6,642 nt of DNA from Actinomycetes bacterium (GCA_021793895.1 JAJYRW010000079.1:1-6642); one strand, 5' to 3'; counted from the stretch's first letter, positions 1 through 6,149 are shown. A program made the numbers and translations. Notes: generated from the letters alone by a model not told the origin.

Positions 1-467
1 ATCTGGTTTACCTCATCTTCACCCGCATCGCCGTCTTTGGAGAATCCCTCGAGCGTCTCCTTGGCACGGCGGCGAATGCTGCGTACCGAAACGCGACCAT
101 CCTCGGCCATCGAGCGCGCCAACCGCACGTAATCGCGGCGGCGTTCTTCCGTTAGTTGGGGCAAAACCACCCGGATAACGTTGCCGTCAGTGGCCGGGTT
201 TACCCCGAGGTCAGAATCGCGCAGCGCCTTTTCTACCGCCTGGATGGAAGAGACATCAAACGGCGCAACCAAAATCGTGCGCGGCTCCGGCGTGGTGAAA
301 GAGGCTAACTGCTGCAGCGGCGTGGGGGCACCGTAGTAATCAACCATGATGCGCGCAAACATACCCGGGTTGGCCCGTCCGGTGCGGATGCCTGAGAAAT
401 TCTCTTTTGCAACCTCGACTGCTTTGGACATTTTCTCCTCAGCGTCGAGAAGTGTTTCGTCAATCAC
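1..467 (-). CDS. frr: Ribosome recycling factor, C-terminus cut off by window edge
   Basis: Ribosome recycling factor splits post-termination 70S ribosomes together with EF-G in the cytoplasm. The visible part is 155 codons from a GTG start at 467. It opens [17 protein letters not shown] and continues with the family's [11 protein letters not shown] segment, the [13 protein letters not shown] stretch, and the [14 protein letters not shown] helix with [11 protein letters not shown] after it. RRF is usually about 185 residues, so about 30 residues of the last helix lie beyond position 1. The GTG start follows the pyrH stop by two bases. A GGGAG ribosome binding site (475-479, seven bases before the start) lies inside the end of pyrH, so the two genes are almost certainly co-transcribed and translationally coupled. 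A start at the internal ATG (433) would lose conserved N-terminal residues. The identification is secure. Confidence 0.97.
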   Translation of the reverse strand, partial: MIDETLLDAEEKMSKAVEVAKENFSGIRTGRANPGMFARIMVDYYGAPTPLQQLASFTTPEPRTILVAPFDVSSIQAVEKALRDSDLGVNPATDGNVIRVVLPQLTEERRRDYVRLARSMAEDGRVSVRSIRRRAKETLEGFSKDGDAGEDEVNQ

Positions 468-469
468 GC

Positions 470-1267
470 TCAGGCTCCCTCTTTTGAAGATACAAGTGTT
501 CCAATTCTGTCACCTCGCAGTGCAGAAGTGACATTGCCGGGGCCGTCCATGCCAAAGACGACCATGGGCATGTTGTTATCCATGCACAAACTGAACGCGG
601 TGGCGTCAGCAACCTTCAATCCGCGCTGGAGCACATCGTTATAGGAGATGTGATCCAATTTTACCGCGGAGCTGTCGATTGCTGGGTCAGCGGTATAAAC
701 ACCATCTACCCCGTTCTTGCCCATCAACACTACCGAGGCGTGAATTTCTAGGGCGCGTTGGACCGACACGGTGTCGGTCGAAAAATACGGCATGCCCGCA
801 CCGGCGCCAAAAATAACAACCCGGCCCTTTTCCATGTGCCGGATCGCGCGGCGTGGAATATATGACTCGGCAACTTGGCCCATCGTGATAGCGGTTTGTA
901 CTCGGGTGTCAACGCCGGCTTTTTCTAAGAAGTCTTGCAGGGCAAGACAGTTCATAACCGTGCCCAACATGCCCATGTAATCGGCGCGCGCCCGGTCCAG
1001 ACCGTGCTTGGAAAGTTCGGCTCCCCGGAAGAAATTCCCGCCCCCGACGACAATCCCGACCTGCACACCCTCCTTGACGGCGTCGGCAATTTCTTGCGCA
1101 ATGCGCGATACGACGTCGGGAGCAAGGCCGATGCTGCCCGCACCAAAGGCCTCTCCCGAAAGCTTTAACAAAACTCGACGTGAACCATCTGCCGGCGGAC
1201 CCGATGCTGCAACTTGGCCTTCCGCCAATGCGGAGGAGTTAGGGTTGGAATTCTCAGGTGCGGGCAC
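470..1267 (-). CDS. pyrH: UMP kinase (uridylate kinase)
   Basis: PyrH phosphorylates UMP to UDP using ATP, a step in pyrimidine nucleotide synthesis. It is a cytoplasmic hexamer of the amino-acid-kinase fold. Family motifs are present in order: VLLKLSGE near residues 32-39, [52 protein letters not shown], and [13 protein letters not shown] prefer the GTG at 1267 (265 residues) to the upstream in-frame GTG at 1285 (271 residues). AGAAAGGA lies seven bases before 1267, whereas nothing like a ribosome binding site precedes 1285. About 30 low-complexity residues rich in Pro, Asn, Ser and Ala precede the kinase core, an extension common in actinobacterial PyrH and of unknown role. The gene follows tsf after a hairpin terminator, so it probably has its own promoter or depends on readthrough. 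It is tightly coupled to frr downstream. Confidence 0.97.
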   Translation of the reverse strand: MPAPENSNPNSSALAEGQVAASGPPADGSRRVLLKLSGEAFGAGSIGLAPDVVSRIAQEIADAVKEGVQVGIVVGGGNFFRGAELSKHGLDRARADYMGMLGTVMNCLALQDFLEKAGVDTRVQTAITMGQVAESYIPRRAIRHMEKGRVVIFGAGAGMPYFSTDTVSVQRALEIHASVVLMGKNGVDGVYTADPAIDSSAVKLDHISYNDVLQRGLKVADATAFSLCMDNNMPMVVFGMDGPGNVTSALRGDRIGTLVSSKEGA

Positions 1268-1274
1268 GGGCTGG

Positions 1275-1282
1275 TCCTTTCT
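1275..1282 (-). promoter_or_regulatory. Ribosome binding site that decides the pyrH start
   Basis: The minus strand reads AGAAAGGA here, with seven bases to the GTG at 1267. The alternative GTG at 1285 lies upstream of this element and has only a C-rich stretch before it, so the site argues for the shorter PyrH. Confidence 0.6.
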
Positions 1283-1328
1283 CACGCGGGCAGTAAAAGA
1301 TTGCTGTTATTGACAATAGACCTAGTTA

Positions 1329-1364
1329 TAACTGTGGCCCCCGCCGAAGCGAGGGCCACAGTTA
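1329..1364 (-). terminator. Hairpin terminator after tsf
   Basis: Positions 1329-1340 and 1353-1364 are perfect 12-bp inverted arms (TAACTGTGGCCC and its complement). Inside them, after one C-A mismatch, is a further 3-bp stem closed by a four-base loop. The hairpin starts 10 bases after the tsf stop codon. On the minus strand it is followed by a mixed A/T-rich stretch, not a clean U run, as is often seen in actinobacteria. It probably ends or attenuates the rpsB-tsf transcript before pyrH. The bases between the hairpin and pyrH (1286-1328) would have to carry any pyrH promoter; I see no convincing -35/-10 pair there. Confidence 0.75.
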
Positions 1365-1374
1365 CACGTATCAA

Positions 1375-2217
1375 TTAAGCGCCGACTCGGAAGCGATCAA
1401 ACCCGGTGATCTTGCCACCGACCGCTTCGAATACCTGAGCGACGGTCTGCTTGGGATCCTTAGCGTATGCCTGGTCCAGCAGGACGTTTTCCTTGAAGAA
1501 GCCGTTGACGCGTCCCTCGATGATCTTGGGGATGGCCTGTTCGGGCTTATTTTCATTGCGCGCGATTTCTTCGGCAATGCGGCGTTCATCAGCCACAGTT
1601 TCTTCCGGTACGTCATCCCGCGTGAGGTATTTGGGCGAGTAGGCGGCGATGTGGGTTCCCACATCGCGTGCGACCTCGGCGCCGGCGGCGTCGGTGGCCA
1701 CGAGCACGCCCAACTGCGGGGGCAAGTCCGGGTTGGTTTTGTGCAGGTAAGAGGTGACCTTTTCACCGGTGACCCGTCCGATGCGGCTGACGACAATGCG
1801 CTCGCCCAGGCGGGCTGCTACCTCGGAAACCACCTCGGACAAAACCGTGCCCTCGGGTGTGGTTGACGCAAGGAGTTCTTCAACGCTGGTTGTTCCCGTA
1901 GCTACGGCCTGGGCCAAAACGGTCTGCGCGAACTTGCCGAACTCCTCGTTTTTAGAAACGAAGTCGGTTTCGGAGTTAACCTCAACCATTGTTCCCACTT
2001 CGCCACCGTCGCCGGAGCGAATATCAACAACGACGACGCCGTCGGCCGCGGCGCGGTCTTCGCGCTTGGCAATGCCGCGCAGCCCCTTGACTCGAATGAT
2101 TTCAAGCGCTTTGTCTACGTCGCCATCAGCCTCATCGAGCGCGTTCTTAACGTCGAGCATGCCGGCGCCCGTGCGCTCACGCAGCGCCTTGATGTCGGCA
2201 GTTGTGTAATTAGCCAT
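1375..2217 (-). CDS. tsf: Elongation factor Ts
   Basis: EF-Ts is the guanine nucleotide exchange factor that reloads EF-Tu with GTP during translation elongation. The protein has 280 residues, normal for the family. It starts with the UBA-like N-terminal domain (residues 1 to about 55, including LRERTGAGMLDVKNAL and the GLRGIAKRED hinge). The signature TDFVSKNEEF follows, with TDFV at 84-87, the part that contacts EF-Tu. The dimerisation core comes next, and the C-terminal module includes GFFKENVLLDQ. The ATG at 2217 is the conserved family start. AGGAG lies about ten bases upstream (2228-2233), slightly further than ideal. The gene lies 28 bases downstream of rpsB, the classic rpsB-tsf operon, and is followed by a strong hairpin. 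Confidence 0.98.
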   Translation of the reverse strand: MANYTTADIKALRERTGAGMLDVKNALDEADGDVDKALEIIRVKGLRGIAKREDRAAADGVVVVDIRSGDGGEVGTMVEVNSETDFVSKNEEFGKFAQTVLAQAVATGTTSVEELLASTTPEGTVLSEVVSEVAARLGERIVVSRIGRVTGEKVTSYLHKTNPDLPPQLGVLVATDAAGAEVARDVGTHIAAYSPKYLTRDDVPEETVADERRIAEEIARNENKPEQAIPKIIEGRVNGFFKENVLLDQAYAKDPKQTVAQVFEAVGGKITGFDRFRVGA

Positions 2218-2245
2218 CTAAATGACTACTCCTGTCTTAAAGTTG

Positions 2246-3382
2246 TTAGGCGTCAGCGGGCTTATCGGCGGCTTTATCGCCAGCAGTTTTTTCACTAGCA
2301 GCTTTTTCGCTGGCGGCTTCTTCACCAGCGGCCTCTTCAGCCGGCTGTGCAGCCTCTTGGGCTGCCTGCTCGGACTCGGCGGCCTTTGCGCTTTCACCAG
2401 CGGACGCGGCGGCCTGATCAGCAGCGGCGGCTTTTTCGGCCGCGGCTACCGCCGGAGCCGCCTCGTCGCCGGGTGTTTCAGCCTTTTCTGCTGGTCCGGC
2501 TGCGTCAGCGGGAGCGGTTTCGCCCTCAGCACCGGCAGCGGCAGCGCTCGCTTCAGCATCTGTTTCTGCCGCAGCAGGCTGGGCCGTCGGCTCAGCGGAG
2601 GAGGTGGAGGCTGCAGCCTCGCCCTCCCCGGCGAGAAGTTCGCGTTCCCACTCCGCCAGCGGAGCTTCTTCTTCGCCCGTGGCGCCACCGGAGTGGCGCG
2701 CCATGAGACCCTCGGCGGCCGCGTCAGCAACCACGCGGGTCAAGAGTGACACTGCCCGAATTGCATCGTCATTACCCGGAATTGGGTAGTCGACCAGATC
2801 CGGATCGCAGTTCGTGTCAAGAATTGCCACAACGGGGATACCCAGCTTTTGGGCCTCGTCTACCGCGAGGTGTTCCTTGTTGGTGTCAACAACCCAAACT
2901 GCCGAGGGGACCTTCGCCATATCGCGAATTCCGCCCAGTGTCTTGGTCAGCTTGTCTTTTTCCCGACTGAGAACGAGCAGTTCCTTCTTGGTCAGGCCCG
3001 AAGCTGCCACGTCGTCAAAGTCAATTTCTTCAAGTTCCTTCAACCGCTGCAGACGCTTGTGCACCGTGGTGAAGTTGGTGAGCATTCCACCCAGCCAGCG
3101 CTGGTTCACGTATGGCATTCCCACCCGCGCGGCCTGTTCGGCGATCGGTTCCTGGGCCTGCTTCTTTGTTCCGATGAACAAAATGTGCCCGCCGTGGGCC
3201 ACAGTTTGCTTCACGAACTCATAAGCGCTATTGATGTGCTCCAGCGTTTGCTGCAGGTCAACGATGTAAATACCGTTGCGTTCGGTGAAGATGAAACGCT
3301 TCATCTTGGGGTTCCAGCGACGAGTCTGGTGGCCGAAATGGACACCGCTGTCGAGGAGCTGTCGCATAGTGACGACGGCCAT
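2246..3382 (-). CDS. rpsB: 30S ribosomal protein S2 with long Ala/Glu-rich tail
   Basis: S2 is a 30S subunit protein bound late in assembly near the mRNA exit side. The core (about residues 1-230) is fully conserved: [22 protein letters not shown] at the start, [39 protein letters not shown], and [19 protein letters not shown]. It is followed by the [10 protein letters not shown] helix (241-250) seen in actinobacterial S2. The total of 378 residues is far longer than the about 241 of E. coli S2. Residues from about 255 to the end form a low-complexity Ala/Glu/Lys/Pro tail with no recognisable domain, probably disordered or loosely helical. Its last part contains five pentapeptide repeats. AGAAGGA lies six bases before the ATG at 3382 (3389-3395), confirming the start. 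The gene leads the rpsB-tsf operon and has a long, potentially structured 5' leader. Confidence 0.98.
   Translation of the reverse strand: MAVVTMRQLLDSGVHFGHQTRRWNPKMKRFIFTERNGIYIVDLQQTLEHINSAYEFVKQTVAHGGHILFIGTKKQAQEPIAEQAARVGMPYVNQRWLGGMLTNFTTVHKRLQRLKELEEIDFDDVAASGLTKKELLVLSREKDKLTKTLGGIRDMAKVPSAVWVVDTNKEHLAVDEAQKLGIPVVAILDTNCDPDLVDYPIPGNDDAIRAVSLLTRVVADAAAEGLMARHSGGATGEEEAPLAEWERELLAGEGEAAASTSSAEPTAQPAAAETDAEASAAAAGAEGETAPADAAGPAEKAETPGDEAAPAVAAAEKAAAADQAAASAGESAKAAESEQAAQEAAQPAEEAAGEEAASEKAASEKTAGDKAADKPADA
2264..2338 (-). repeat. Five degenerate 15-bp tandem repeats in the rpsB 3' end
   Basis: Five in-frame 15-bp units (2264-2278, 2279-2293, 2294-2308, 2309-2323, 2324-2338) encode the pentapeptides [20 protein letters not shown] and DKAAD (S2 residues 349-373). 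On the plus strand each unit contains a (A/G)GC(A/G)G(C/T)-type core followed by a T-rich end in TTC or ATC. The units differ at the DNA level, which indicates an old duplication that has drifted. Because the unit is a multiple of three, copy-number changes would keep the frame. Confidence 0.7.
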
Positions 3383-3597
3383 GGTTAGTCCTTCTGGTGG
3401 CCCTTAAGCCACACTTATCTCACGGCGAACTCGGGTTCGCCTCCGGTTCTTGCAACAGCCGGTTGGCTGCTGCTCTAGCACTTCGCGCGCGACACCTTCC
3501 AAGCATCTTGGACCGGGGTGTGAGGCCTGGTCGCCGCTTTATTAAAACGACGACGTCAGAAAGAAGTGCGTGTAGTCAACCGGCACACCGGTTGCTG
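3383..3597 (-). promoter_or_regulatory. Putative structured leader of rpsB mRNA
   Basis: This stretch has no gene. Read on the minus strand it can form four separate hairpins. The first is 3577-3594: 7-bp stem, 4-base loop. The second is 3492-3521: an outer 5-bp and an inner 6-bp stem, with an asymmetric internal loop and a 3-base loop. The third is 3452-3473: 9-bp stem with one G-U pair, loop AACC. The fourth is 3424-3441: 7-bp stem, 4-base loop, about 40 bases before the start codon. S2 autoregulates its own message through a leader in E. coli, so a similar role is plausible, but the mechanism here is inference. I do not recognise a specific published RNA family. No terminator-like U run follows any hairpin, which favours control of translation over attenuation. 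Confidence 0.45.
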
Positions 3598-3603
3598 TCG
3601 ATG

Positions 3604-3632
3604 ATTCTACGCGAAACGTATTTCTTTGCACC
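3604..3632 (-). promoter_or_regulatory. Candidate rpsB promoter
   Basis: The minus strand has TAGAAT at 3609-3604, five of six matches to the -10 consensus. Seventeen bases upstream is only GGTGCA, a poor -35. A start near 3597 would give a leader of about 215 bases. TTGACT also occurs on the minus strand at about 3573-3578, but no -10 element lies at the right distance from it. This is a weak call from sequence alone. Confidence 0.3.
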
Positions 3633-3667
3633 ACGGGGCCGGATCTTTGTTTACCCGCCCAACATGG

Positions 3668-3688
3668 GCACCGATGGATCATCGGTGC
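3668..3688. repeat. 21-bp palindrome (9-bp arms) between rpsB and the M23 gene
   Basis: Arms 3668-3676 (GCACCGATG) and 3680-3688 are perfect inverted repeats separated by GAT. A second, weaker inverted repeat (CGCCT at 3691-3695 with AGGCG at 3704-3708) follows at once. The site lies upstream of the candidate rpsB promoter and 112 bases before the M23 start codon. It could be an operator for a dimeric regulator serving either gene, or the hairpin of a small plus-strand transcript. The remainder of 3598-3799 shows no coding sequence. An A/T-rich inverted repeat (TTTTTA 3766-3771, TAAAAA 3777-3782) sits just before the M23 gene, where its promoter would be expected. Confidence 0.5.
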
Positions 3689-3799
3689 GGCGCCTTTATT
3701 CTTAGGCGGCAGTGATCCCCAACCAGCGCCCAGTTGGAGGGAACCGCAGGGCTATGGGTGCGGCATTTTTACAGATTAAAAACTGGGCACGGTGGACCC

Positions 3800-4336
3800 A
3801 TGCGCAAAATATCGCGATTACTAAGTCTTCTGGCTGCAACGATGCTTATATTTATAGTGAACCCGGCTGCGCCGGTGACAGCTTCTGATTCACTGGAAGA
3901 CTCGCAGGCAAGGGAAGACCATGCGAACTTTCCAGTTACTCCGTTTCAGGTTGTGGGAGGTTTTGATCCGCCGGAAGTGGACTGGCAGCCGGGTCACCGC
4001 GGCATTGACCTAGCCGCGCAAATTGGGCAGGAGGTGCGCGCTCCAGCGGCTGGTGCGGTGCACTTTGCAGGGATGGTGGCTAACCGGCCCGTGGTGACAG
4101 TGCGCTTGGACAATGGTGACCTGGTGAGCATGGAGCCCGTATCGTCCCAGTTGGCAAAGGGAAGTGCGGTTCAAGCTGGTGACGTAATTGGCGCCGTAAC
4201 TGCGCACACCAGCCACTGTGACCCCCAAACCTGTCTGCACGTGGGATTGCGGCGCCATGGGCAATACCGAAATCCGCTCCAGTTATGGCCCAGTCAGTGG
4301 CCACCTATTGTGCTGCTACCGCCGATCACCGATTAG
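3800..4336 (+). CDS. Secreted M23 (LytM-like) family protein with altered active site
   Basis: The protein has 178 residues. It begins with a clear export signal: MRKISR, a hydrophobic stretch (about residues 7-25, LLSLLAATMLIFIVNPAA), then a likely cleavage after VTA-S or nearby. The mature part is a minimal M23/LytM domain. GHRGIDLAA supplies the zinc ligands His66 and Asp70, followed by the VRAPAAGAVHFAG strand pair, a GSAVQAGDVIGAV turn, and LHVGLRR with the third ligand His147. M23 enzymes are zinc endopeptidases that cut peptidoglycan cross-bridges outside the membrane. Here the first His of HxH is Cys145 (C-L-H), so activity is uncertain, and Cys140/Cys145 might form a disulfide. Divergent placement next to rpsB matches the Rv2891-type gene of mycobacteria, and I recall a similar C-L-H-W-G-L pattern in that group. 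An in-frame GTG at 3758 with CAGGG upstream is an alternative start that would add 14 residues before the signal. Confidence 0.88.
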   Translation: MRKISRLLSLLAATMLIFIVNPAAPVTASDSLEDSQAREDHANFPVTPFQVVGGFDPPEVDWQPGHRGIDLAAQIGQEVRAPAAGAVHFAGMVANRPVVTVRLDNGDLVSMEPVSSQLAKGSAVQAGDVIGAVTAHTSHCDPQTCLHVGLRRHGQYRNPLQLWPSQWPPIVLLPPITD

Positions 4337-4345
4337 GCCTAATCG
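4330..4345. repeat. 16-bp perfect palindrome spanning two convergent stop codons
   Basis: CGATTAGGCCTAATCG is its own reverse complement. Its centre lies between 4337 and 4338. The M23 stop TAG (4334-4336) and the sigma-factor stop TAG (4341-4339) are mirror images in it, and both proteins end with Asp-stop encoded by GATTAG. As a hairpin it would give only about 6 bp and no U run, so it is a poor terminator. No other terminator separates these two convergent genes. Confidence 0.6.
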
Positions 4346-5165
4346 CCGCTGAGCCTTTCTCGTAGCTGGGCTACTGCCTTGGTGTGCATTTGAGAGATCC
4401 GGGATTCAGTAACTCCGAGCACCGCGCCAATTTCGGCGAGCGTCATGTTTTCAAAGTAGTAGAGTGCCAGGACGAATTTTTCGCGCTCGCCGAGCTGGTC
4501 AATCGCGCGCGCTAGGAGAAATTGCGTCTCTTCAAATTCCATTGACCCGGCCGGATCCAGCGCATTGGAATCATGCAAGGTGTCGAGGAGGGTCATAGTT
4601 TCGGTCCGATCCGAACCGGCGGAAGTCACTTCATCAAGGGCGATGATATTTAGATTAGATAGTCGGTTGATGGTGGAACGGTACTCTTCCGCGCTGATTT
4701 CCAAGTGGTCGGCCATTTCCCGCGCATTGGGGGTGCGGTGCAGCTTCGCCTCAAGATCGGCGTGCGCGCGCTCGACCTCTCGAGCTCGGGAGCGAATGGA
4801 ACGTGGGATCCAATCCAGCGAGCGCAACTCATCGATGATTGCCCCGCGAATTCGGGCGATCGCGTAGGTCTCAAACTTCACGGGCCGCTCGGGGTCATAC
4901 TTATCGATTGCATCGATTAGCCCAAAAACGCCGTAGGAAATTAAGTCCGCGTGCTCTACTTGGCTCGGTAGGCCCGCGCCGACTCGGGCGGCGACTTGCC
5001 GCACGAGTGGAGAATATTCGATGATCAGCTCATCCGGGATTTTTGATCAGCGCTCTCTTTATATCGGGACCACAGCCTGCTAATGCGCGTGGCGTCATCG
5101 GCACGTTCATCGAGTGGAGAACCCGCAGATTGGGAGGCTCGATTTTTATCTCGTTCAGTCATCAT
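4339..5165 (-). pseudogene. WhiG/FliA-type sigma factor, reading frame broken by an apparent -1 frameshift
   Basis: Alternative sigma factors of this type direct RNA polymerase to flagellar genes in motile bacteria or sporulation genes in Streptomyces (WhiG). Two pieces are seen. The first starts at ATG 5165 or 5162 and encodes MTERDKNRASQS..., then RISRLWSRYKESADQ, matching the WhiG/FliA N-terminus; it stops at TGA 5027-5025. The second continues in the frame one base back, with ELIIEYSPLVRQVAARVG. It holds region 2 (DLISYGVFGLIDAIDKYD, then RIRGAIIDELRSLDWIPRS), region 3 (REVERAHADLEAKL, TPNAREMADHLEIS), and region 4 with its helix-turn-helix (LAEIGAVLGVTESRISQMH), ending at 4339. Joining them gives about 274 residues; S. 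coelicolor WhiG is about 280. The second piece alone has no good start: GTG 5004 lacks a ribosome binding site and would lose conserved residues. The 5' end overlaps the xerC stop in ATGATGA, so it is the last gene of a dprA-xerC-sigma operon. It may be broken, recoded or mis-sequenced; family identity is secure. Confidence 0.9.
5025..5049 (-). other. Frameshift site in the sigma-factor gene (A5 run)
   Basis: The N-terminal frame reads GAT CAA AAA TCC CGG ATG AGC TGA, stopping at 5027-5025. The C-terminal frame is open only downstream of a TGA at 5049-5047. Any frame change must therefore fall between about 5046 and 5028. The A5 run at 5044-5040 lies in this window. A lysine tRNA slipping back one base on it, or one extra A in the mRNA, gives D-Q-K-I-P-D-E-L-I-I-E-Y, which aligns without gap to the usual sigma sequence. 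Adding a G in the CCCGG next to it would also restore the frame (D-Q-K-S-R-D-E-L). I see no obvious stimulatory pseudoknot or upstream Shine-Dalgarno-like element. Confidence 0.8.
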
Positions 5166-6106
5166 GCTCGCGGATGGGCTTGTTGATACGCGGCGCGGAG
5201 TCGATCACCCATCACATGGGTGTAGCGCTGAGTCGTTGCCAGGCTCGAATGACCAAGTATTTCTTGCACGGACCGCAGGTCAGCGCCTCCTTCTAAAAGA
5301 TGCGTGGCCATCGAGTGACGCATTGCGTGTGGGGAAACACCTTTAGCGTCTTGGCTCGTTGTGAGTTTATTTATCGCCTCACGGGCCGCGCGCTGGTTCA
5401 GCCGGCCACCGCGCACGCCGAGGAAGAGCGCGGGCGGCGAATTCGAGCGTGCCAGTTTCTTCCTGCCAGTAGCCAGCCATGCCTCCAAGGCTTGAACGGC
5501 TGGCTCCCCCATTGGAACAACGCGCTCCTTGCCGCCCTTGCCAAATAGCCGGATCACCTTTCGCTCCCGGTCTAGGTCATCTACGTCGGCCCCTACTATT
5601 TCGCCAACACGCCCTCCGGACGAATACAGAGTTTCAATCAATGCCCAGTCGCGCAGTGCGACGGGATCCTGGTCGGAAGCAAGTTCAGCGGCCCGCTCGC
5701 ATATCTCGGTAGCCGCGGCGGCGGTCAGCACATCGGGCAGATGTTGATTAACTTTCGGACTTTGCAGGCGCGCTGCTGGATCCGATGAAATTCTGCCAGT
5801 TCGCTTCGCCCAGCTCAAAAAGGCACGCAGCGCCGCCACGCGTCGGGCAATAGTAGAGCGAGCAGCATTACTTGCGTGCATTTGCGCCAGCCACTTGCGC
5901 AGCACCGGTGTGTCGAGGTCTTCCAGTGCTTGAACGCCGTGCTCGGAGGCAAAGTCCAGGGCGCTTTGCACATCAGCGATATATGCGCGCACCGTGTGAT
6001 CAGAGTGGGAACGCTCCCACGCTAGGTGGTCAATGTACTGTTGCGGCACACTTAGTGCTAAGTCGCCAGCTTTGACAGCGCGTTGCGTTTGTTCCACGAC
6101 CTCCAC
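5162..6106 (-). CDS. xerC: Tyrosine recombinase XerC
   Basis: XerC, with XerD, resolves chromosome dimers at dif during cell division. The N-terminal SAM-like DNA-binding domain contains the typical YIDHLAWERSHSDHTVRAY segment and the RRVAALRAFLSWA helix. The catalytic domain keeps all active residues. Numbered from the GTG start at 6106 these are Arg166 (GGRVGE), Lys190 (GKGGKERVVP), His260 and Arg263 (SPHAMRHSMATHLL), His286 (LGHSS), and the nucleophile Tyr295 (RYTHV). I chose GTG 6106 (314 residues). The ATG at 6178 would overlap dprA by 29 bases and add a Cys/Trp-rich stretch unlike XerC N-termini. None of the possible starts (6178, 6106, 6097, 6046) has a good ribosome binding site, so the start is uncertain. 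XerC rather than XerD is inferred from its place next to dprA and rpsB. The stop overlaps the sigma-factor start. Confidence 0.93.
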   Translation of the reverse strand: MEVVEQTQRAVKAGDLALSVPQQYIDHLAWERSHSDHTVRAYIADVQSALDFASEHGVQALEDLDTPVLRKWLAQMHASNAARSTIARRVAALRAFLSWAKRTGRISSDPAARLQSPKVNQHLPDVLTAAAATEICERAAELASDQDPVALRDWALIETLYSSGGRVGEIVGADVDDLDRERKVIRLFGKGGKERVVPMGEPAVQALEAWLATGRKKLARSNSPPALFLGVRGGRLNQRAAREAINKLTTSQDAKGVSPHAMRHSMATHLLEGGADLRSVQEILGHSSLATTQRYTHVMGDRLRAAYQQAHPRA

Positions 6107-6149
6107 CCTGTCGCGCTTGCGCAATGAGCACAAGAACCAACAGGCGGTG

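Noticed and set aside
1310..1334. Plus-strand TTGACA followed by TATAAC as a promoter
   Set aside because: The spacing is only 11 bases, far below the usual 16-18, and no plus-strand gene follows.
2222..2749. Long plus-strand open frame (175 codons, Gly/Ser/Phe-rich) opposite rpsB
   Set aside because: It is the antisense of the repetitive Ala/Glu/Lys tail of S2. Low-complexity GCN/GAN codons leave the opposite strand free of stops, and the product resembles no known family.
3420..3475. tRNA-like look of the GGTTCGCCTCC segment
   Set aside because: The stem around GGTTCGCC is a simple 7-bp hairpin with a 4-base loop. No acceptor stem, D arm or anticodon arm can be placed at the required distances.
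3397..3705. Plus-strand open frame of 102 codons in the rpsB upstream region
   Set aside because: It starts at GTG without a ribosome binding site, has no recognisable domain, and covers the hairpin-rich leader of rpsB; it is most likely chance.
4339..5004. Shorter sigma-factor gene starting at GTG 5004 as the true gene
   Set aside because: This start has no ribosome binding site and would discard ELIIEYSPL, which is conserved in the family and is encoded in the same frame just upstream. The remaining N-terminus is present in the other frame, so the long, interrupted gene explains the sequence better.
5162..6106. XerC-type recombinase as integrase of a mobile element
   Set aside because: Gene order (dprA, xerC, sigma factor, rpsB) is the usual chromosomal one, all motifs are those of the housekeeping enzyme, and no attachment-site repeats or phage genes are seen.
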